From Bacteroidales bacterium UBA3709 (GTDB lineage: Bacteria; Bacteroidota; Bacteroidia; Bacteroidales; UBA932), in NCBI GenBank assembly GCA_002372015.1, contig DFIA01000038.1, positions 1-8,909 of the forward strand: 8,909 bases of DNA, given 5' to 3'. Below are positions 6,383 through 8,909 of the stretch, in pieces. The notes beneath the pieces are model-generated. The model searched no databases. It saw only the letters and a program-made list of their open reading frames with translations, and was not told the DNA's origin. Each line of letters begins with the position of its first letter. Position 1 is the first letter of the stretch. A program made the translations under genes and the position numbers.

Positions 6383-8668
6383 ATGATGAATATTATTAAG
6401 AAGACAATCCAGCTCTCAGGCGGAAGAACTATAGAAATTGAGACTGGAAAACTTGCCAAACAGGCAGACGGCTCGGCCGTAGTGAAGATGGGTGGAACTA
6501 TGCTGTTGGCCACCGTTACATGCGCTAAAGAAGCAGAGGAAGATGTAGATTTTCTCCCTCTTCAGGTAGATTATAAGGAAAAATTTTATGCCGCCGGCAG
6601 ATTTCCCGGTGGCTTTATGAAGAGAGAAGGCAAGGCAAGTGATTACGAAATTCTGATAGCCAGGCTTATAGATAGGGCCCTAAGACCTTTGTTCCCAGAC
6701 GATTTTCATGCAGCAGTTTTTGTTAGTGTAAATCTTATTTCTGCCGATAAAGATACTCAGCCAGATGCTTTGGCAGGCCTTGCTGCAGCTTCGGCTCTCG
6801 CGGTTTCAGATATACCATTCAATGGCCCTATATCTGAGGTTAGAGTAGCCAGAATAAATGGAGAATACTGTATTAACCCAGGCTTCAAGGAGCTTGAAAA
6901 AGCAGATTTGGAACTTATGGTGGGAGCTACCTCAAAAAACATAATGATGGTAGAGGGAGAAATGAAAGAGGTAAGTGAAGATGTTATGCTTGGGGCTATT
7001 ATGTTTGCTCACGAAGAAATAAAAAAGCATTGTGCTGTTTTGGAAGAGCTTACAGATGCTGTAGGGAAGAGAGAAAAAAGAGCTTATTGCCATGAGGTAA
7101 ATGATGAAGCATTACGCGAGGCTTGTTCAAAATTCTGTTACGAGCGTTGCTATGAGATAGCTAAGGCTGCAAAGCCTAAGCATGAGCGTGCGGAGGCGTT
7201 CGATAATCTGAAAGAAGAGTTTATGCAAACAATTCCGGAAGAAGAGAGGGAAGAGAAGGCTTCTATGGTAAACCGTTATTACTCAGCTGTTGAGAAGAAA
7301 GCCATGCGCGATCTTATACTTAACGAAGGCCGTCGTTTGGATGGGCGTGCTACAACCGATGTCCGCCCTATATGGTGCGAGGTGGATTACCTGCCATGCG
7401 CACACGGAAGTGCCATCTTTACCCGTGGCGAAACTCAGAGCCTTGCAACTGTAACACTTGGTACAAAGTTGGATATGAAAGAGATGGATGAGGTTCTTAT
7501 AGAAAGAACTGAGCCGTTTGTGTTGCACTATAACTTTCCACCGTTTTCAACAGGAGAGGCAAGACCGCAGCGCGCTACATCGAGAAGAGAAGTTGGCCAC
7601 GGAAACCTTGCAATGCGTGCCCTTAAACCTATGGTTCCAACTGGCGAGGAAAACCCGTATGCAGTTAGAGTAGTATCAGATATTCTTGAGAGTAACGGTT
7701 CTTCTTCAATGGCAAGTGTTTGTGCCGGCTGTTTGGCACTTATGGATGCCGGAGTGCAATTGAAGAAGCCGGTTGCCGGTGTAGCAATGGGGCTTATAGA
7801 GCAAGACGGGAAGTATGCTATTCTATCAGACATTCTTGGCGATGAAGATCATCTTGGAGATATGGATTTCAAAGTGGCAGGTACTAAAGATGGTATAACT
7901 GCAACTCAGATGGATATTAAGTGCGATGGTTTGTCGGAAGAAATAATGGCAAAGGCTTTGGCGCAGGCCCTTCAGGCTCGCCAGCATATTATGGGCGAAA
8001 TGATGAAAACCTTAGATGCTCCACGCCCAGATCTAAAACCTTATGCTCCGCGTATAGTACAGATTCGCATCCCGGGCGACTTTATCGGTGCTGTTATAGG
8101 AAAGGGAGGCGAGGTTATACAAAAGATACAGAAAGAGACAGGTACTACCATCACAATAACAGAAGAAAAGCTGGATAATGGAAGCACCGTAGGAGCAGTA
8201 GATGTATTTGGTACAGATAAAGAGGCTATGGATAAGGCCCTCAACTGGATAAAGGGCATAACCACAGTGCCGGAGGTTGGTCAGGTATATCATGGAAAAG
8301 TTACTTCTATTCAGGAGTTTGGAGCTTTTGTAGAAATACTCCCTGGAAAAGAAGGACTACTGCATATTTCAGAGTTGGCTTGGCAGAAGACTCAGAAAGT
8401 AGAAGATGTTGTTAATTTAGGAGACGAGGTAGATGTGAAGCTTCTCGAAATAGATGAGAAAACCGGCAAAATGCGTCTTTCTCTAAAGGCTTTGCAGCCT
8501 AAGCCGGAAGGTTATGTAGAACCAGTGCGCAGGCCTCGTCCGGAAGGAGGCAATCGCAATAACGGAAGTCGCAACAATGCCGGCAACCGCAACGCTCGTC
8601 CTGGCAATAACCGTGGCAGTCGTCCAGACAACAGCCACAAAGACAACACCCATGCAGACAGAGAGTAG
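6383..8668 (+). CDS. pnp: Polynucleotide phosphorylase (PNPase)
   Basis: This 761-residue exoribonuclease degrades RNA 3' to 5' using phosphate and releases nucleoside diphosphates. It acts as a trimeric ring in general mRNA turnover. Domains in order are: first RNase PH-like core (about 5-230, with GRFPGGFMKREGKASDYEIL and LIDRALRPLFP); helical PNPase linker (about 235-320); catalytic second RNase PH core (about 325-560), whose ILGDEDHLGDMDFKVAG carries D489, D495 and K497, the counterparts of E. coli D486, D492 and K494; KH domain with the IGKGG loop (572-576); S1 domain (about 633-704); and a basic Asn/Arg/Gly-rich tail (about 712-761). The frame is open back to an ATG at 6227 inside glyA. 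ATG 6383 is chosen because MMNIIKKTIQL aligns end to end with the N-terminus of Bacteroides PNPases as I recall it; ATG 6386 is the neighbour alternative. Confidence 0.96.
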   Translation: MMNIIKKTIQLSGGRTIEIETGKLAKQADGSAVVKMGGTMLLATVTCAKEAEEDVDFLPLQVDYKEKFYAAGRFPGGFMKREGKASDYEILIARLIDRALRPLFPDDFHAAVFVSVNLISADKDTQPDALAGLAAASALAVSDIPFNGPISEVRVARINGEYCINPGFKELEKADLELMVGATSKNIMMVEGEMKEVSEDVMLGAIMFAHEEIKKHCAVLEELTDAVGKREKRAYCHEVNDEALREACSKFCYERCYEIAKAAKPKHERAEAFDNLKEEFMQTIPEEEREEKASMVNRYYSAVEKKAMRDLILNEGRRLDGRATTDVRPIWCEVDYLPCAHGSAIFTRGETQSLATVTLGTKLDMKEMDEVLIERTEPFVLHYNFPPFSTGEARPQRATSRREVGHGNLAMRALKPMVPTGEENPYAVRVVSDILESNGSSSMASVCAGCLALMDAGVQLKKPVAGVAMGLIEQDGKYAILSDILGDEDHLGDMDFKVAGTKDGITATQMDIKCDGLSEEIMAKALAQALQARQHIMGEMMKTLDAPRPDLKPYAPRIVQIRIPGDFIGAVIGKGGEVIQKIQKETGTTITITEEKLDNGSTVGAVDVFGTDKEAMDKALNWIKGITTVPEVGQVYHGKVTSIQEFGAFVEILPGKEGLLHISELAWQKTQKVEDVVNLGDEVDVKLLEIDEKTGKMRLSLKALQPKPEGYVEPVRRPRPEGGNRNNGSRNNAGNRNARPGNNRGSRPDNSHKDNTHADRE

Positions 8669-8700
8669 TCTGGAAAATAAAGCCGGGTGCCGAAGGCAGG

Positions 8701-8746
8701 GTGAAAAAGAAAAGAGGGGCGGCCAAAATACTTTTTGGTCAGCCCC
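8701..8746 (+). repeat. Dispersed hairpin repeat, copy A, downstream of pnp
   Basis: This near-identical copy of 3168-3213 lies in the opposite orientation, 32 bases after the pnp stop. The hairpin arms GGGGC...CCAAAA and TTTTGG...GCCCC remain, with a mismatch and a bulge at the inserted A. No T-run follows on the plus strand, so it is a poor intrinsic terminator for pnp. On the minus strand TCTTTTCTTTTT follows the stem. A small TGCC-GAA-GGCA hairpin (8688-8698) sits just upstream. Confidence 0.8.
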
Positions 8747-8776
8747 TTAGTAAAAGCCGTTGCAGTAGCCACAATT

Positions 8777-8909
8777 ATGACAGCCAGCCACAAAAAAACA
8801 CAGCAAACTTCGGGAGCGGAAAGCACTACTACTTCTAACTTCACCGAAGAGGTAAACCGTTCCCGCATCGCAGGTTCATCAGGCCGTTTCCGTATAGCAG
8901 GTTCGTCAG
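8777..8909 (+). CDS. Unrecognised repeat-containing protein, N-terminal 44 residues, cut by window end
   Basis: From ATG 8777 the frame is open to the window edge. It gives a polar, Ser/Thr-rich N-terminus (MTASHKKTQQ, then AESTTTSNFTEEV) followed by tandem nine-residue units RIAGSSGRF. The first unit is complete (8864-8890). The second runs off the end after RIAGSS (8891-8909). The second copy differs from the first at three of nineteen bases, all at third codon positions and all silent, which argues that the frame is translated and the peptide is under selection. The frame also stays open upstream to 8705; a TTG at 8735 would add VSPLVKAVAVATI, a short hydrophobic stretch that might be a signal segment, so the start is uncertain. 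No family is recognised. It may share the pnp transcript. Confidence 0.5.
   Translation, partial: MTASHKKTQQTSGAESTTTSNFTEEVNRSRIAGSSGRFRIAGSS

Noticed and set aside
8688..8746. Strong intrinsic terminator for pnp
   Set aside because: The stem of copy A is imperfect and no T-run follows on the plus strand, so efficient termination there is not supported.
8512..8868. 118-residue minus-strand open frame across the pnp tail and repeat copy A
   Set aside because: It is antisense to the pnp 3' end. Its KKYFGRPSFLFH segment, also encoded at copy B on the plus strand, comes only from the shared DNA repeat.

Overview
The window looks like a chromosomal segment of a Bacteroidales-type member of the Bacteroidota. 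Four observations point there. The coding regions lack obvious Shine-Dalgarno sequences. Several starts are preceded by matches to the Bacteroides -7 box TAnnTTTG. The large secreted metalloprotease is of a kind (EcxA-like, DUF5117/DUF5118/DUF4953) typical of this phylum. The SHMT, PNPase and small SpoU methyltransferase read like Bacteroidales orthologues. Ile ATA and Arg AGA codons are used freely throughout. The genus cannot be fixed from this sequence alone.

Layout, left to right. (1) The 3' end of rnfA, the last gene of an Rnf electron-transport operon in the usual order. (2) A secreted 881-residue zinc metalloprotease (349-2994, +). (3) A 310-base gap between convergent genes that holds a possible broken FISUMP-like fragment, a bidirectional terminator made from a dispersed repeat, and a second, compact terminator. 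(4) A membrane-anchored YpfJ-type zinc metallopeptidase (3305-4186, -) and, upstream of it on the same strand, a small SpoU/TrmH-family RNA 2'-O-methyltransferase (4260-4799, -). (5) A compact divergent promoter region, then glyA (serine hydroxymethyltransferase, 4953-6233, +). (6) A 149-base spacer rich in repeats and hairpins, then pnp (polynucleotide phosphorylase, 6383-8668, +). (7) The start of an unrecognised gene (8777 to the window end, +) that runs into an in-frame 27-base tandem repeat.

The genes are mostly housekeeping: RNA turnover and modification (pnp, SpoU methyltransferase), one-carbon metabolism (glyA), membrane energetics (rnfA) and protein turnover outside the cytoplasm (two unrelated zinc proteases). 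There is no sign of a phage, insertion sequence, CRISPR array, tRNA or rRNA. The unusual material is non-coding or at the edge: a 46-base near-identical repeat present twice in opposite orientation about 5.5 kb apart; a 98-base direct-repeat-bounded element in the pnp leader; an 18-base direct repeat abutting the ypfJ start codon; and the repeat-bearing open frame at the right edge. These are described separately as candidates. None is proven to be a new system.
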